From NCBI RefSeq assembly GCF_024703995.1, contig NZ_JAMXQV010000030.1, positions 1 through 64,000 on the forward strand: DNA of 64,000 nucleotides. The letters are read 5' to 3'. The position numbers and the translations under genes are program-made. A model generated the notes under the pieces. It worked only from the letters and a program-made list of their open reading frames with translations. It was not told the origin of the DNA and did not search any database. The stretch is from Amycolatopsis iheyensis. Lineage in GTDB: Bacteria > Actinomycetota > Actinomycetes > Mycobacteriales > Pseudonocardiaceae. The first letter of the stretch is position 1, and the number at the start of each line of letters is the position of its first letter. Shown one piece after another: positions 41,045 to 49,507 of this stretch.

Positions 41045-42631
41045 CTACACGGCCGCGCTCTTCGGCTCGTACTGCGCCCGCAGCGCCTTCTTGTCCGGCT
41101 TCCCGAGCCCCGTCATCGGCAGGGACTCCGCGACGATCACCTGCTTGGGCACGTGCACCGGCCCCTTCCGCTCCCGCACCGCCGCCTGGATCTCGCCGGT
41201 CAGGCGGTCGATGTCGGCCGGCGCGTCCGGGCGCAGGACCACCACCGCCGTCACCGCTTCGCCCCACTTGTCGTCCGGGGTGCCGATCACACCCACCTGG
41301 GCGATCGCCGGGTGCTCGGCCACCACGTCCTCCACCTCGCGGGGGAACACGTTGAACCCGCCCGTGACGATCATGTCCTTCACCCGGTCGACGATGAACC
41401 AGAAGCCGTCTTCGTCCTCGCGGGCGACGTCGCCCGTGTGGAGCCAGCCGTCGCGGAACGTCTCCGCCGTCACTTCCGGCAGGTTCCAGTAGCCGCCCGC
41501 CAGCAGCGGGCCCGCCACGCAGATCTCGCCCGGCTCGCCCCGGGGCACCGGGTTGCCGTCGGCGTCGAGCAGTGCCGTGCGCAGGAACGCCGACGGGCGC
41601 CCGCAGGACGACAGCCGCGCGTCGTCGTGGTCGGCCTTCGCCAGGTAGCTGATCGCCATCGGGGCTTCGGACTGGCCGTAGTACTGCGCGAAGATCGGGC
41701 CGAACCGGTCGATCGCCTCGCGCAGCCGCACCGGGTTGATCGACGCGGCCCCGTAGTAGACCGTCTGCAGCGACGACAGGTCGCGGGTGCGCGAGTCCGG
41801 GTGGTCCATCAGCGCGTAGAGCATGGTCGGCACCAGCATGGTCGCCGTGATGCCCTGCTCTTCGATGATCCGCAGCACCTCGGCGGGGTCGAACTTCGGC
41901 AGCACCACCAGCGAGCCGCCCTTGAGCAGTGTCGGTGCGAAGAACGCCGCGCCCGCGTGCGAAAGCGGTGTGCAGATGAGGAACTTCGGCGCCTCGGGCC
42001 ACTCCCACTCGGCGAGCTGGATCTGCGTCATCGTCGCCATCGCCTGCGCGGTGCCCATCACGCCCTTGGGCTTCCCGGTCGTGCCGCCGGTGTAGGTGAT
42101 CGAGACGACCTGGTCCGGCGGCAGGTCCGCCGGCGCGAGCGGCCGCGGCTCGAACCCGGCGGCGGCCGCCGTCAGATCCTGGCCGACGTGCGCCAGCGGC
42201 TCGGGCACCGGCCCGATCGTGAGCACCTGCGTCAGGCCCGGCACCTTCTCGAGCAGGCCGAGCGCGCGCTCGACGAACGCGGGCACGGGATCGATGACCA
42301 ACGTGGTGATGCCGGCGTCGTTCAGGACGTAGGCGTGGTCGTCGAGCGAGCCCAGCGGGTGCAACGCCGTCCGCCGCGACCCCTGCATCTGCCCGGCGGC
42401 GATGACGAGGAGGACCTCGGGCCGGTTGAGCGACAGCAGCGCGACGGCCGCGCCCGTGCCGGCCCCGAGCGTCTCGAAGGCCTGGGCGTACTGGCTGACC
42501 TGCTCGGCCGTGCGGCCGCCGGTCATCGTGGTCTCGCCCAGCGTCATCACCGGCGCGTCCCGGTGGCGCTTCAGGGCGGAGACGACCAGATGCCCGAGGT
42601 GGTTCGGATACCGCATCGCCTGCTCGTCCAT
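41045..42631 (-). CDS. AMP-dependent acyl-CoA synthetase (FadD-like)
   Basis: 528-residue adenylate-forming ligase that activates a carboxylic acid to its CoA thioester via acyl-AMP. P-loop YTGGTTGKPKG (180-190), YYGAASINP, YGQSEAP, the hinge/ATP motif GWLHTGDVAREDEDGFW with VDRVKDMIVTGGFNVFP, and the C-terminal catalytic Lys in TGLGKPDKK. ATG at 42631 is preceded by AAGGGA. A KstR-like half site and an 18-bp inverted repeat lie 25-42 bases upstream, hinting at TetR control by an acyl- or steroid-type ligand. Confidence 0.92.
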   Translation of the reverse strand: MDEQAMRYPNHLGHLVVSALKRHRDAPVMTLGETTMTGGRTAEQVSQYAQAFETLGAGTGAAVALLSLNRPEVLLVIAAGQMQGSRRTALHPLGSLDDHAYVLNDAGITTLVIDPVPAFVERALGLLEKVPGLTQVLTIGPVPEPLAHVGQDLTAAAAGFEPRPLAPADLPPDQVVSITYTGGTTGKPKGVMGTAQAMATMTQIQLAEWEWPEAPKFLICTPLSHAGAAFFAPTLLKGGSLVVLPKFDPAEVLRIIEEQGITATMLVPTMLYALMDHPDSRTRDLSSLQTVYYGAASINPVRLREAIDRFGPIFAQYYGQSEAPMAISYLAKADHDDARLSSCGRPSAFLRTALLDADGNPVPRGEPGEICVAGPLLAGGYWNLPEVTAETFRDGWLHTGDVAREDEDGFWFIVDRVKDMIVTGGFNVFPREVEDVVAEHPAIAQVGVIGTPDDKWGEAVTAVVVLRPDAPADIDRLTGEIQAAVRERKGPVHVPKQVIVAESLPMTGLGKPDKKALRAQYEPKSAAV

Positions 42632-42655
42632 CCCGGTCCCTTCTCCGACAAAACT

Positions 42656-42673
42656 AGAACACGTTACTGTTCT
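42656..42673. promoter_or_regulatory. Inverted repeat upstream of CoA ligase
   Basis: AGAACA-CGTTAC-TGTTCT has perfect 6-bp arms. With the T at 42655 its left part reads TAGAACACGTTACT, which fits the KstR pattern TNNAACNNGTTNNA with one mismatch. Confidence 0.5.
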
Positions 42674-42926
42674 GCGCACTATACCGGCCGGGCGCAAGGG
42701 GTGTTCCCGATGGAACGAGTTCCGATGTGCCGGTTGAACAGCGTTCGCACAGGCGGCCGGTCGCCGAACTGCCCCGGATCACCTGTTCGGCGGGGAGAAC
42801 CGTGTCCGTCCACTTCGGACACGGGGTCGGGCGGCGGCGCACCGGCGAAACGACGCCGGAGTGCTCAGGTACCTGACAAGAGCCGGATCCGGGGCACTCA
42901 CTCCGGAAGAACTCGGGTTTACCGGC
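42674..42926. other. Non-coding interval with GGAAC/GTTCC palindromes
   Basis: No gene is supportable between the CoA ligase and the sigma gene (about 380 bases in all). The only structure seen is a perfect 12-bp palindrome GGAACGAGTTCC at 42712-42723 and a weaker GAAC-AGC-GTTC at 42735-42745. Confidence 0.4.
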
Positions 42927-42952
42927 CGAACCCTTGCGCGTGGCCGCTCGTT
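42927..42952 (+). promoter_or_regulatory. ECF-type promoter of the fused sigma factor gene
   Basis: CGAAC (42927-42931), 18 bases and GTT (42950-42952) match the GAAC-N18-GTT layout of SigE-like ECF promoters. It lies 57 bases before the GTG start, suggesting the sigma factor transcribes its own gene. Confidence 0.5.
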
Positions 42953-43009
42953 GGACGACTATCGCGTGACGTTCTGCACGTGCAAGCGCACGAGCAAAGG
43001 GGAGGTGCG

Positions 43010-44281
43010 GTGACCGAGGTGGCGCCGGCGATGGCCGGGACGACAGACGTCCCGAGCGACGCGGTCCTGATCGAGGCGGTGCGCGGCGGGGACATCGCCG
43101 CGTACGGCCGGCTCTACGACCGGCACCTGGTCGCGGCGCGCCGGGTGGCGGCCGCGATCGCGTCGGGCGAGGCGGAGCGGGACGACCTCATCGCCGAAGG
43201 GTTCACCCGCGTGCTGCGGATCCTGCGTGCCGGGGAGGGCCCGGACGAGGATTTCCGCGCCTACCTGCTGACCACGATCCGGAACACGATGATCAGCTGG
43301 CGCCGGCGCGACTCGGCCGTCTCGCCGGTCGCCGAGGTGCCCGACGTCGAGCCGGGTGAGAGCAGCGACGAGCCGGTGGACAGCCGGCTGCACGGCACCG
43401 TCGCCGCGGACGCCTTCGCCAGCCTGCCCGAGCGGTGGCGGGCGGTGCTGTGGCGGACCGAGATCGAGGGCCAGTCGCCGGCCAAGATCGCCGAGGACTT
43501 CGGGATGACGCCGAACAGCGTCGCCGCGCTGGCCTACCGCGCCCGCGAAGGGCTGCGGCAGGCCTACCTCGACCAGCACGTCCCGGAGGCCCGGCGGCGC
43601 AACTGCCGGGTCGTGTCCGGTCAGCTCGCCCGCTGGGTGCGTGACGGCGTCGGGGACCACAAGGCGCACCGGATCACGACCCACCTGGACCGCTGCGCGG
43701 ACTGCCGGAAGCTGGCCACCGGCCTTCGCGAGCTCAACCAGGAGCTGCCCGCCACCGTCGCCCCGCTGATCCTGGGCCTGCCGGTCGCGGCGCACTGGCT
43801 GACCACCACCGGCACGGTCGCCTCGTCCGGGGCGGCCGCGAGCACCGGCGCGTCCGTGCTTTCCTGGGCCACGGCGGCGAAGGTGGCCGCCGCCAGCGCG
43901 GCGCTGGTCACGACGGTGACCATCGGCGCGAGCACGTCGGACGTGGCGCCACCGCCCCCGGCGACGGGCGCGGACGGCGCGACCTCGCAGCCGGTGGGCA
44001 CGTCCCCGGCGACGCGGGCGGCGGCCGCGGGCGGCGACCAGGGGAGCACCGCGGGCCCGGCGCTGACGTCGGTCCCGGTGAGCACTCCGGACGAGACGGC
44101 GGCGGCCGCGGCGGAGTCGGAGGCCGCGCAGGAAACCGCGGCGGACGGCAAGCAGGCGGCCAAGGAGTCGAAGCAGGCCGCGAAGGAAGCCGCCAAGGAG
44201 TCCAAGCAAGCCGCGAAGGAATCGAAGCAGGCGGCGAAAGAGTCGAAGAAGGCCGAGAAGACCAAGCAGCCCGAGGGATGA
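43010..44281 (+). CDS. Sigma-70 family factor fused to zinc anti-sigma motif and membrane anchor
   Basis: 423 residues. Sigma region 2 about 30-100 (DIAAYGRLYDRHL, DFRAYLLTTIRNTMISWRRR), region 4 about 135-190 (LPERWRAVLWRTEIEGQSPAK in part, MTPNSVAALAYRAREGL). Next a zinc-binding anti-sigma-like element, Cys199 ... His225-x3-Cys229-x2-Cys232. A hydrophobic segment (about 282-306) looks like a membrane helix. After it comes an Ala/Thr-rich stretch and a Lys/Ala/Glu/Ser repeat (KQAAKES, about 381-420). SD AAAGGGGAGG before the GTG. This looks like a sigma factor carrying its own membrane-tethered brake. Confidence 0.85.
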   Translation: MTEVAPAMAGTTDVPSDAVLIEAVRGGDIAAYGRLYDRHLVAARRVAAAIASGEAERDDLIAEGFTRVLRILRAGEGPDEDFRAYLLTTIRNTMISWRRRDSAVSPVAEVPDVEPGESSDEPVDSRLHGTVAADAFASLPERWRAVLWRTEIEGQSPAKIAEDFGMTPNSVAALAYRAREGLRQAYLDQHVPEARRRNCRVVSGQLARWVRDGVGDHKAHRITTHLDRCADCRKLATGLRELNQELPATVAPLILGLPVAAHWLTTTGTVASSGAAASTGASVLSWATAAKVAAASAALVTTVTIGASTSDVAPPPPATGADGATSQPVGTSPATRAAAAGGDQGSTAGPALTSVPVSTPDETAAAAAESEAAQETAADGKQAAKESKQAAKEAAKESKQAAKESKQAAKESKKAEKTKQPEG

Positions 44282-44306
44282 CCCGGCCCCGCGGCGGGGC
44301 CGGGTC
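44280..44306. terminator. Bidirectional terminator hairpin
   Basis: GACCCGGCCCCG, CGG loop, CGGGGCCGGGTC: a perfect 12-bp stem with a 3-base loop between convergent genes, overlapping the sigma gene's last bases. Confidence 0.85.
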
Positions 44307-44312
44307 ACCCGC

Positions 44313-46607
44313 TCAGCAGGGCTGCAGCAGCCAGCAGAGCCGGTACTTCGCCTGATACGTCGCGCCCGTCGCCGGCGCGACGACGTTCTGCGTCCGCGCC
44401 CCACCGTGCGCCCAGCTCGTGAAGGCGTACTTCAGGTTGAGCGGCGGCAGGTTCTGCGGGCTGTCGGCGCTGAGCGAATTCGTCGAACCGGCGATCACCG
44501 TCCGGGAGAACGGCGTGCGCTGCTGGGTGCCGCCGACGGTGAGCAGCGCCTGGTTCGGGCTGGACGTGAAGTTCAGCGTCACCGTCTTCGGCTGCAGGTC
44601 GACGGTCTTGCTGCCGGTGCGGCCGGTCGAGTCCGTTGCGGTCAGGGTGAGCTGCAGGTACGACGGGTACTCGTGGTCCGGCGCGACGAACGAGCCCGCC
44701 GCGACGCCCGGGAAGTCCTGGACGTTGTGGGTGTGGCAGGTGCCGTTGGCCGCGCAGTGCCGGATCGCCAGCCGCCACGACAACGCCGAGGCCGGCAGTT
44801 CGCCGTCCTGGGCGTCGATCGCGCGGCCGGAGAAGGACACGGTCTGGCCCACCGACCACGTCAGGGATGCGGCCGGGGTGTCGATCACCGGCACCGGGTC
44901 CAGTCCGGCCGGGTTCCCGACCGTCACGCGCACCGTCGTGGTCGCCGTCGCGCCGTGGGAGTCGGTCACCCGCAGCCCGGCGTCGACCGCGGCCGCGCCC
45001 GTGTAGGTCCACGTCGGGTTCGGCGTCGCCGAGTCGTCGTACGCGCCGTCGGCGTCGAGGTCCCAGGCGTAGGACAGGGTGTCCCCGGCGTCCGGGTCGG
45101 TCGAACCCGTGCCGTCGAACCGGACGGCGAGGGGCGCGGGCCCGCTCGACGGCGTCGCCGTGGCCACCGCGACCGGCGGCCGGTTGGTGCCGCCGGGGTA
45201 GCTCACGCGCCGGAGCTCACCACTGCCCAGTGCGACGTAGAAGAGATCGCCGCCGGGCCCGGTCAGCACCTGGACCGGGGTGTTCGCCCCGGTCACGAAC
45301 GGCACGAGGCGGCTCGGGCTGGGCTGGCCGTTCAGCGTCTGCATCGCCCAGACACAGCCGCGTGAGGAGTCGGCGAAGAACAGCGAGCCGGCATAGGCGG
45401 CCGGGTAGTTGCTGCCGGACTCGAACGCGATCCCGCTGATCGACGAGCCACCGGTGGGACACGGGTCGCCCGCGACGACCTTCGCGTTGTGGTTGTAGGC
45501 GTAGAACGGCGCGGTCTGGCCGCCCGCGGCGTACAGGGACTCGCAGCGGTCGAGGTTGGCGCCGTCGTAGCCGGCTTGGCGAGCGCTGCCTTCGAAGCAG
45601 GGCCAGCCGAAGTTCTCCGCGACGGCGTCGCCGGCGTCGGTGACGCGGTTGATCTCTTCCCAGGTGTTCCAGCCGACGTCGCCGGCCCACAGCTCGCTCG
45701 TGCCGGGCCGGAAGCCGAACCGGAACTGGTTGCGGGCGCCGTAGGCGATCACGCGGCGGGCGTTGGCGTCCGAGCTGCTCGCGAAGGGGTTGCCAGGCAG
45801 GCCGTCCCCGGTGTCGGGGTCGATGCGCAGCAGCGTGCCGTTGAGCAGCACCGGCTCCCCGGCGGGGCGGCGCGGGGACTGCGACCGCAGCGCGCCGCCT
45901 TCGGCGTTCGGCGGGGCGAGGTTCGTCCCGGCCGGCGAAGGCGGGTCGGCGCAGGGGTTTCCGACCTGGCCGTAGTCGGCGAAGTTGAAGCTGGCGCCGT
46001 CCCCGCCACCGGCGTACAGCGCGCCGTCCGGGCCGAAGGCCAGTGCGCCGACCGAGTGGCTGGGGAACTGCTGGCACCAGCCGGTGACCAGCGGCTTCTC
46101 GCTGACCGCGGTGCCGTCCGGGCCCATGGTGAGCCGGGAGACCCGACCGGTCACCACGCAGCCCTGGTCGGTCGCGCCGGGCGGCGTCGGGCAGGTGTCG
46201 CCCCAGCGCGGCGCGGTGCCGCCGGGTACGGCGTCGAGGGTGTAGGAGACGTAGACGTACGGCCGGGCCGGGAACGCGGGGTCGACGGCCAGGCCGAGCA
46301 GGCCGCGGTCCCAGAAGTCCTGGGTCGCGGTCCGCAGGTCGGCGAACACCGTCGCGGTCGGGTCGGCGAGGGAGTCGAAGACCTTGACCAGGCCGCTCTT
46401 TTCGGCGACGAAGACCCGCCCGTCGGGCGCGAACGCCGCGGCGGTCGGGGAGCTGAGGCCGCCGATCGCGACGGTGTCGACGAACCCGGTGGGCACGGCG
46501 GCCGCGGGGGTCGCGGCGACGACGGCCACCGCGAGGGCACCGGCCAGTGGAAGGACCACCGCCGTCGCGAGGGCACGTCGGGATCTTCGGAACAATCCGG
46601 GAAGCAT
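44313..46607 (-). CDS. Secreted PQQ-type sugar/sorbosone dehydrogenase with PKD domain
   Basis: 764 residues. Signal peptide about 1-38. A six-bladed soluble glucose/sorbosone-dehydrogenase-like propeller (about 40-480) shows LSSPTAAAFAPDGRVFVAEK, RGLLGLAVDPAF, VGALAFGPDGALYAGGGDGAS in part, YGARNQFRFGFRPG and NFGWPCFEG. A PKD domain follows (about 485-570: ATPSSGPAPLAVRFDGTGS, TVRVTVGNP), then a C-terminal Ig-like region ending in Cys. It would oxidise a sugar outside the cell. ATG at 46607 preferred (AGGAG 8 bases upstream); GTG one codon earlier is possible. Confidence 0.88.
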   Translation of the reverse strand: MLPGLFRRSRRALATAVVLPLAGALAVAVVAATPAAAVPTGFVDTVAIGGLSSPTAAAFAPDGRVFVAEKSGLVKVFDSLADPTATVFADLRTATQDFWDRGLLGLAVDPAFPARPYVYVSYTLDAVPGGTAPRWGDTCPTPPGATDQGCVVTGRVSRLTMGPDGTAVSEKPLVTGWCQQFPSHSVGALAFGPDGALYAGGGDGASFNFADYGQVGNPCADPPSPAGTNLAPPNAEGGALRSQSPRRPAGEPVLLNGTLLRIDPDTGDGLPGNPFASSSDANARRVIAYGARNQFRFGFRPGTSELWAGDVGWNTWEEINRVTDAGDAVAENFGWPCFEGSARQAGYDGANLDRCESLYAAGGQTAPFYAYNHNAKVVAGDPCPTGGSSISGIAFESGSNYPAAYAGSLFFADSSRGCVWAMQTLNGQPSPSRLVPFVTGANTPVQVLTGPGGDLFYVALGSGELRRVSYPGGTNRPPVAVATATPSSGPAPLAVRFDGTGSTDPDAGDTLSYAWDLDADGAYDDSATPNPTWTYTGAAAVDAGLRVTDSHGATATTTVRVTVGNPAGLDPVPVIDTPAASLTWSVGQTVSFSGRAIDAQDGELPASALSWRLAIRHCAANGTCHTHNVQDFPGVAAGSFVAPDHEYPSYLQLTLTATDSTGRTGSKTVDLQPKTVTLNFTSSPNQALLTVGGTQQRTPFSRTVIAGSTNSLSADSPQNLPPLNLKYAFTSWAHGGARTQNVVAPATGATYQAKYRLCWLLQPC

Positions 46608-46730
46608 CACACGAACTCCTGGTGCGCGGGGACAGGGTCTGCGTCCCCTATGGCGCGAGAAGTCCGAAAGGTGTTACACCGCAACGCGAAAGTGCACACG
46701 GATCGCGCAAACGCGGTGGCAGTGAATAAC

Positions 46731-47351
46731 TCACCGGCGGTTCGACCATTCCCGCACCAGCGCGCGCTCGGCCTCGGTCAGCCGGGGCAGAACTTCGGCG
46801 AACGGCGCCGGGGAGTCGGTGAGGATTTCGCGCAGCACGGCTTCGCGCAGCGCCTCGCCCAGACCGGGATCGCGATCCTCGGGCTTGCGCGCGAGCAGCG
46901 TCAGGACCGCGCCGGTGCCGGCGGCGTGGATCAGGTCGACGGCACGCCGCTCCGGCACCCGCAGGCGGCCGGCTTCGGCGACGCGGTGGACCCGGGCGCG
47001 CAGCACCGCCAACCCGGCTTCGGTGGCCGGAGAAACGCGGCCGGGGGAGACGAGCAGGCCGAACAGCGCCGGATGGGCCAGGCCGAAGCCGAGGTGCGCG
47101 TCCCAGCCCGCGCGGAGGTCCGCGACCGGATCGTCGCCCGGCTCGGCGTGGGTCTTTTCGGCGACGTAGGTGGTGAACGCGTGCTCGGCGACCGCGTCCA
47201 GCAGCGCGGCCTTGTCCTCGAAGAACCGGTAGATCGCGGGCGCCTGCAGGCCCGCGGCCGCGGCGGCCGTGCGGATGGTGACCTCGCCTTCCTCGCGCAG
47301 CAGGCGCGCGGCGGTGTCGACGATCTTCGTGCGTGTCTCGTCCCGGCTCAT
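46731..47351 (-). CDS. TetR-family transcriptional regulator
   Basis: 206 residues. N-terminal TetR helix-turn-helix (KIVDTAARLLREEGEVTIRT in part; AAAGLQAPAIYRFFEDKAALLDAV) about 8-55. C-terminal ligand domain with the TetR_C pattern HPALFGLLVSPGRVSP. Divergent from the NmrA-like oxidoreductase across 80 bases that contain repeated TGCTAAC/TAAC elements, so it very likely represses that gene and itself. Confidence 0.92.
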   Translation of the reverse strand: MSRDETRTKIVDTAARLLREEGEVTIRTAAAAAGLQAPAIYRFFEDKAALLDAVAEHAFTTYVAEKTHAEPGDDPVADLRAGWDAHLGFGLAHPALFGLLVSPGRVSPATEAGLAVLRARVHRVAEAGRLRVPERRAVDLIHAAGTGAVLTLLARKPEDRDPGLGEALREAVLREILTDSPAPFAEVLPRLTEAERALVREWSNRR

Positions 47352-47431
47352 GGTTCCGATGGTAACTCATGGTTGCTAACAGTGGTGCTAACGTGGTTAA
47401 TATCGGCGGTAACGTAACGAAGGGATCCACC
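47352..47431. promoter_or_regulatory. Divergent TetR-NmrA promoter region with repeated TAAC elements
   Basis: TGCTAAC occurs as direct repeats at 47374-47380 and 47386-47392, flanked by GGTAAC, GGTTAA and GGTAAC-type elements up to 47416. The region is A+T-rich for this genome and is the expected TetR operator. Confidence 0.5.
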
Positions 47432-48268
47432 ATGATCGTGCTCACCGGCGGCACCGGCAAGCTCGGCTCTCAGGTCGTCGACCAGCTGCTTCGCCGCCTT
47501 CCGGCCGAAGAGATCGGCGTCAGCGTGCGCGACCCCGGCCGGGCGGCGGGCCTGGCCGGACGCGGGGTGCGCGTGCGCCGGGGCGACTTCGCCGACCCGG
47601 ACTCCCTGGCCGAGGCGTTCGAAGGGGCGACGCAGGTGCTCGTCGTCTCGACGGACCAGACGGGCGAGGCGACCCTCGCCGGGCACGCCGCGGCGATCGA
47701 CGCCGCGCGCGACGCCGGGGTGAAGCGCGTGCTGTACACGAGCCACCAGGGCGCGGCCGCGGATTCGCTCTTCGCGCCGATGCCCGACCACGCCGCGACC
47801 GAGCGGCGCCTGGCGGTGTCGGGGCCGGCGTTCACCGCGCTCCGCAACGGTTTCTACGCGAGCACCGTGCCGCTGCTGCTGGGCCGGGCACGGGAAACCG
47901 GCGAGCTCGTGGCGCCCGCCGACGGCCCGGTTTCCTGGACCGCGCACGCCGACCTCGCCGAAGCGGCGGCGATCATCCTCGCCGGCGAAGGCCGGTTCGA
48001 CGGGCCGACCCCGCCGCTGACCGCGCCGGTCGCGCTGGACCTCGACGACGTCGCCCGGCTGCTCTCGGACCTCGGCGGCCGGCCCGTGCGCCGGGTGGTC
48101 GTCGACGACGAGGAGTGGGCGGCCGGGCTCGGCGTCCCGGCGGCGCAGGCCGAACTGCTGCTCGGGATGTTCCGCGCGGCGCGTCGCGGTGAGTTCGCGA
48201 CCACCGGGCCTGACCTCGAAGACCTGCTCGGACGGCCGGCCACGCCGTTGCGATCGCTCCTCGAGTGA
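47432..48268 (+). CDS. NmrA-type NAD(P)H quinone reductase-like protein
   Basis: 278 residues, atypical SDR of the QorB/NmrA type. N-terminal LTGGTGKLGSQVVDQLL, then VSVRDPGRAAGLAGRGV, RGDFADPDSLAEAF, RVLYTSHQGAAADS and LRNGFYASTVP, all in the positions seen in azoreductase/quinone-reductase relatives. Predicted to bind NADPH and reduce small electrophiles. ATG at 47432 after AAGGGA. Presumably induced when the divergent TetR protein binds a toxic ligand. Confidence 0.88.
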   Translation: MIVLTGGTGKLGSQVVDQLLRRLPAEEIGVSVRDPGRAAGLAGRGVRVRRGDFADPDSLAEAFEGATQVLVVSTDQTGEATLAGHAAAIDAARDAGVKRVLYTSHQGAAADSLFAPMPDHAATERRLAVSGPAFTALRNGFYASTVPLLLGRARETGELVAPADGPVSWTAHADLAEAAAIILAGEGRFDGPTPPLTAPVALDLDDVARLLSDLGGRPVRRVVVDDEEWAAGLGVPAAQAELLLGMFRAARRGEFATTGPDLEDLLGRPATPLRSLLE

Positions 48269-48287
48269 TCACTATGAACTCTGGCTA

Positions 48288-48300
48288 TACACACCGTGTA
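48288..48300. promoter_or_regulatory. PadR operator candidate
   Basis: TACAC-ACC-GTGTA is a perfect 5-bp inverted repeat 11 bases before the PadR start. It includes a TATACA-like -10 element. Autoregulation of the PadR-ABC operon is likely. Confidence 0.6.
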
Positions 48301-48311
48301 CAGTCCTCGGC

Positions 48312-48833
48312 ATGTCGATCGGACTGACCCTGCTCGGGCTGCTGGAGAGCGGCCCGCGGCACGGCTACGACCTCAAACGCGCCTATGACGACCGCTTTGG
48401 GCACGACCGCCGGGTCCACTACGGCCAGGTCTATTCGACGCTGGCCCGGCTCCTGAAGCAGGGGCTCGTCGAGGCTGACGGCGTCGAGGTCGACGGCGGC
48501 CCGGAGCGCAAGCGCTACGCGATCACCGACGCCGGGGTCGCCGACGTCGGCTCCTGGTTGTCGACGCCGGAGAAGCCCGACGTCTACCTGCACAACACGC
48601 TCTACACCAAGGTGGTGCTCGCCCTGCTGTCCGGCCGCCCGGCGGCCGACGTTCTCGACGTCCAGCGGGCGGCCCACCTGGACGCGATGCGCGAGCTGAC
48701 CCGCCGCAAGACCGGCGGTGACCTCGTCGACCAGCTGATCTGCGATCACGCGTTGTTCCACCTGGAGGCCGACCTCCGCTGGCTGGAGCTGACCGCGGCC
48801 CGGCTCGACCGGCTGGCGGAGGAGATCTCGTGA
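48312..48833 (+). CDS. PadR-family transcriptional regulator
   Basis: 173 residues: PadR winged helix (LTLLGLLESGPRHGYDLKRAYDD in part; YGQVYSTLARLLKQGLVEAD; ERKRYAITDAGVADV) and a C-terminal helical domain typical of subfamily 1/2 intermediates (HLDAMRELTRRKTGGDLVDQ). Heads an operon with an ABC ATPase (GTGA overlap at 48830) and an FtsX-like permease. PadR-ABC pairs usually respond to antibiotics or membrane-active compounds. Confidence 0.9.
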   Translation: MSIGLTLLGLLESGPRHGYDLKRAYDDRFGHDRRVHYGQVYSTLARLLKQGLVEADGVEVDGGPERKRYAITDAGVADVGSWLSTPEKPDVYLHNTLYTKVVLALLSGRPAADVLDVQRAAHLDAMRELTRRKTGGDLVDQLICDHALFHLEADLRWLELTAARLDRLAEEIS

Positions 48834-49507
48834 GCGTGTTGCTGGAAGCCACGGGCCTCCGCAAGTCGTTCGGCCCGACGGACGCGCTGGCGGCGGCGAG
48901 CATCCGGGTGGTGGCGGGCGAAGTCGTCGCGCTGATGGGGCCATCGGGGGCGGGCAAGTCGACGTTGCTGCACTGTCTGGCCGGCATCGTCCGGCCGGAC
49001 GAGGGGACGGTCCGGTACCAGGGCGCGGACCTGGCCGGGATGGGTGACCGCGCGCGATCGGCGTTGCGGCGCACGGACTTCGGGTTCGTGTTCCAGTTCG
49101 GACAGCTGGTCCCGGAGCTCACCTGCCTGGAGAACGTGGCGCTGCCGCTGCGGTTGAACGGCGAGCGCGGCCGCGTCGCCACGAGCCGCGCCCGGGAGAT
49201 GCTGGCCGAGCTGGACCTCACCGCGATCGCCGGCCGGCGGCCCGGCGAGGTGTCGGGTGGGCAGGGGCAGCGGGCGGCGGTGGCCCGTGCGTTGGTGACG
49301 GGCCCACGGGTCATCTTCGCGGACGAGCCGACGGGAGCGCTGGACTCGCTCAACGGCGAGCAGGTGATGGGCGCGCTGACGACGGCGGCCCGCGAGCGGC
49401 AGGCCGCGGTGGTCCTGGTGACGCACGAGGCCCGGGTGGCGGCGTACTCGGATCGCGAAGTCGTCGTGCGTGACGGCCGGACGCGCGAGCTGGAGGTGAC
49501 CCGGTGA
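48830..49507 (+). CDS. ABC transporter ATP-binding protein (MacB/LolD type)
   Basis: 225 residues. Walker A GPSGAGKST (37-45), Q-loop FVFQFGQLVPELT, signature VSGGQGQR (about 146-153), Walker B VIFADEPTGALDS and switch His in VTHEARVAAYS. This is the ATPase that drives FtsX-fold permeases. Unusually, its partner permease does not follow directly: 369 bases containing a tandem repeat intervene, although GTGA overlaps remain at both junctions. Confidence 0.93.
   Translation: MSVLLEATGLRKSFGPTDALAAASIRVVAGEVVALMGPSGAGKSTLLHCLAGIVRPDEGTVRYQGADLAGMGDRARSALRRTDFGFVFQFGQLVPELTCLENVALPLRLNGERGRVATSRAREMLAELDLTAIAGRRPGEVSGGQGQRAAVARALVTGPRVIFADEPTGALDSLNGEQVMGALTTAARERQAAVVLVTHEARVAAYSDREVVVRDGRTRELEVTR

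Noticed and set aside
41153..43009. Long plus-strand frame before the fused sigma factor
   Set aside because: It is antisense to the CoA ligase. The GTG at 43010 has a strong ribosome site and marks the start of sigma region sequence.
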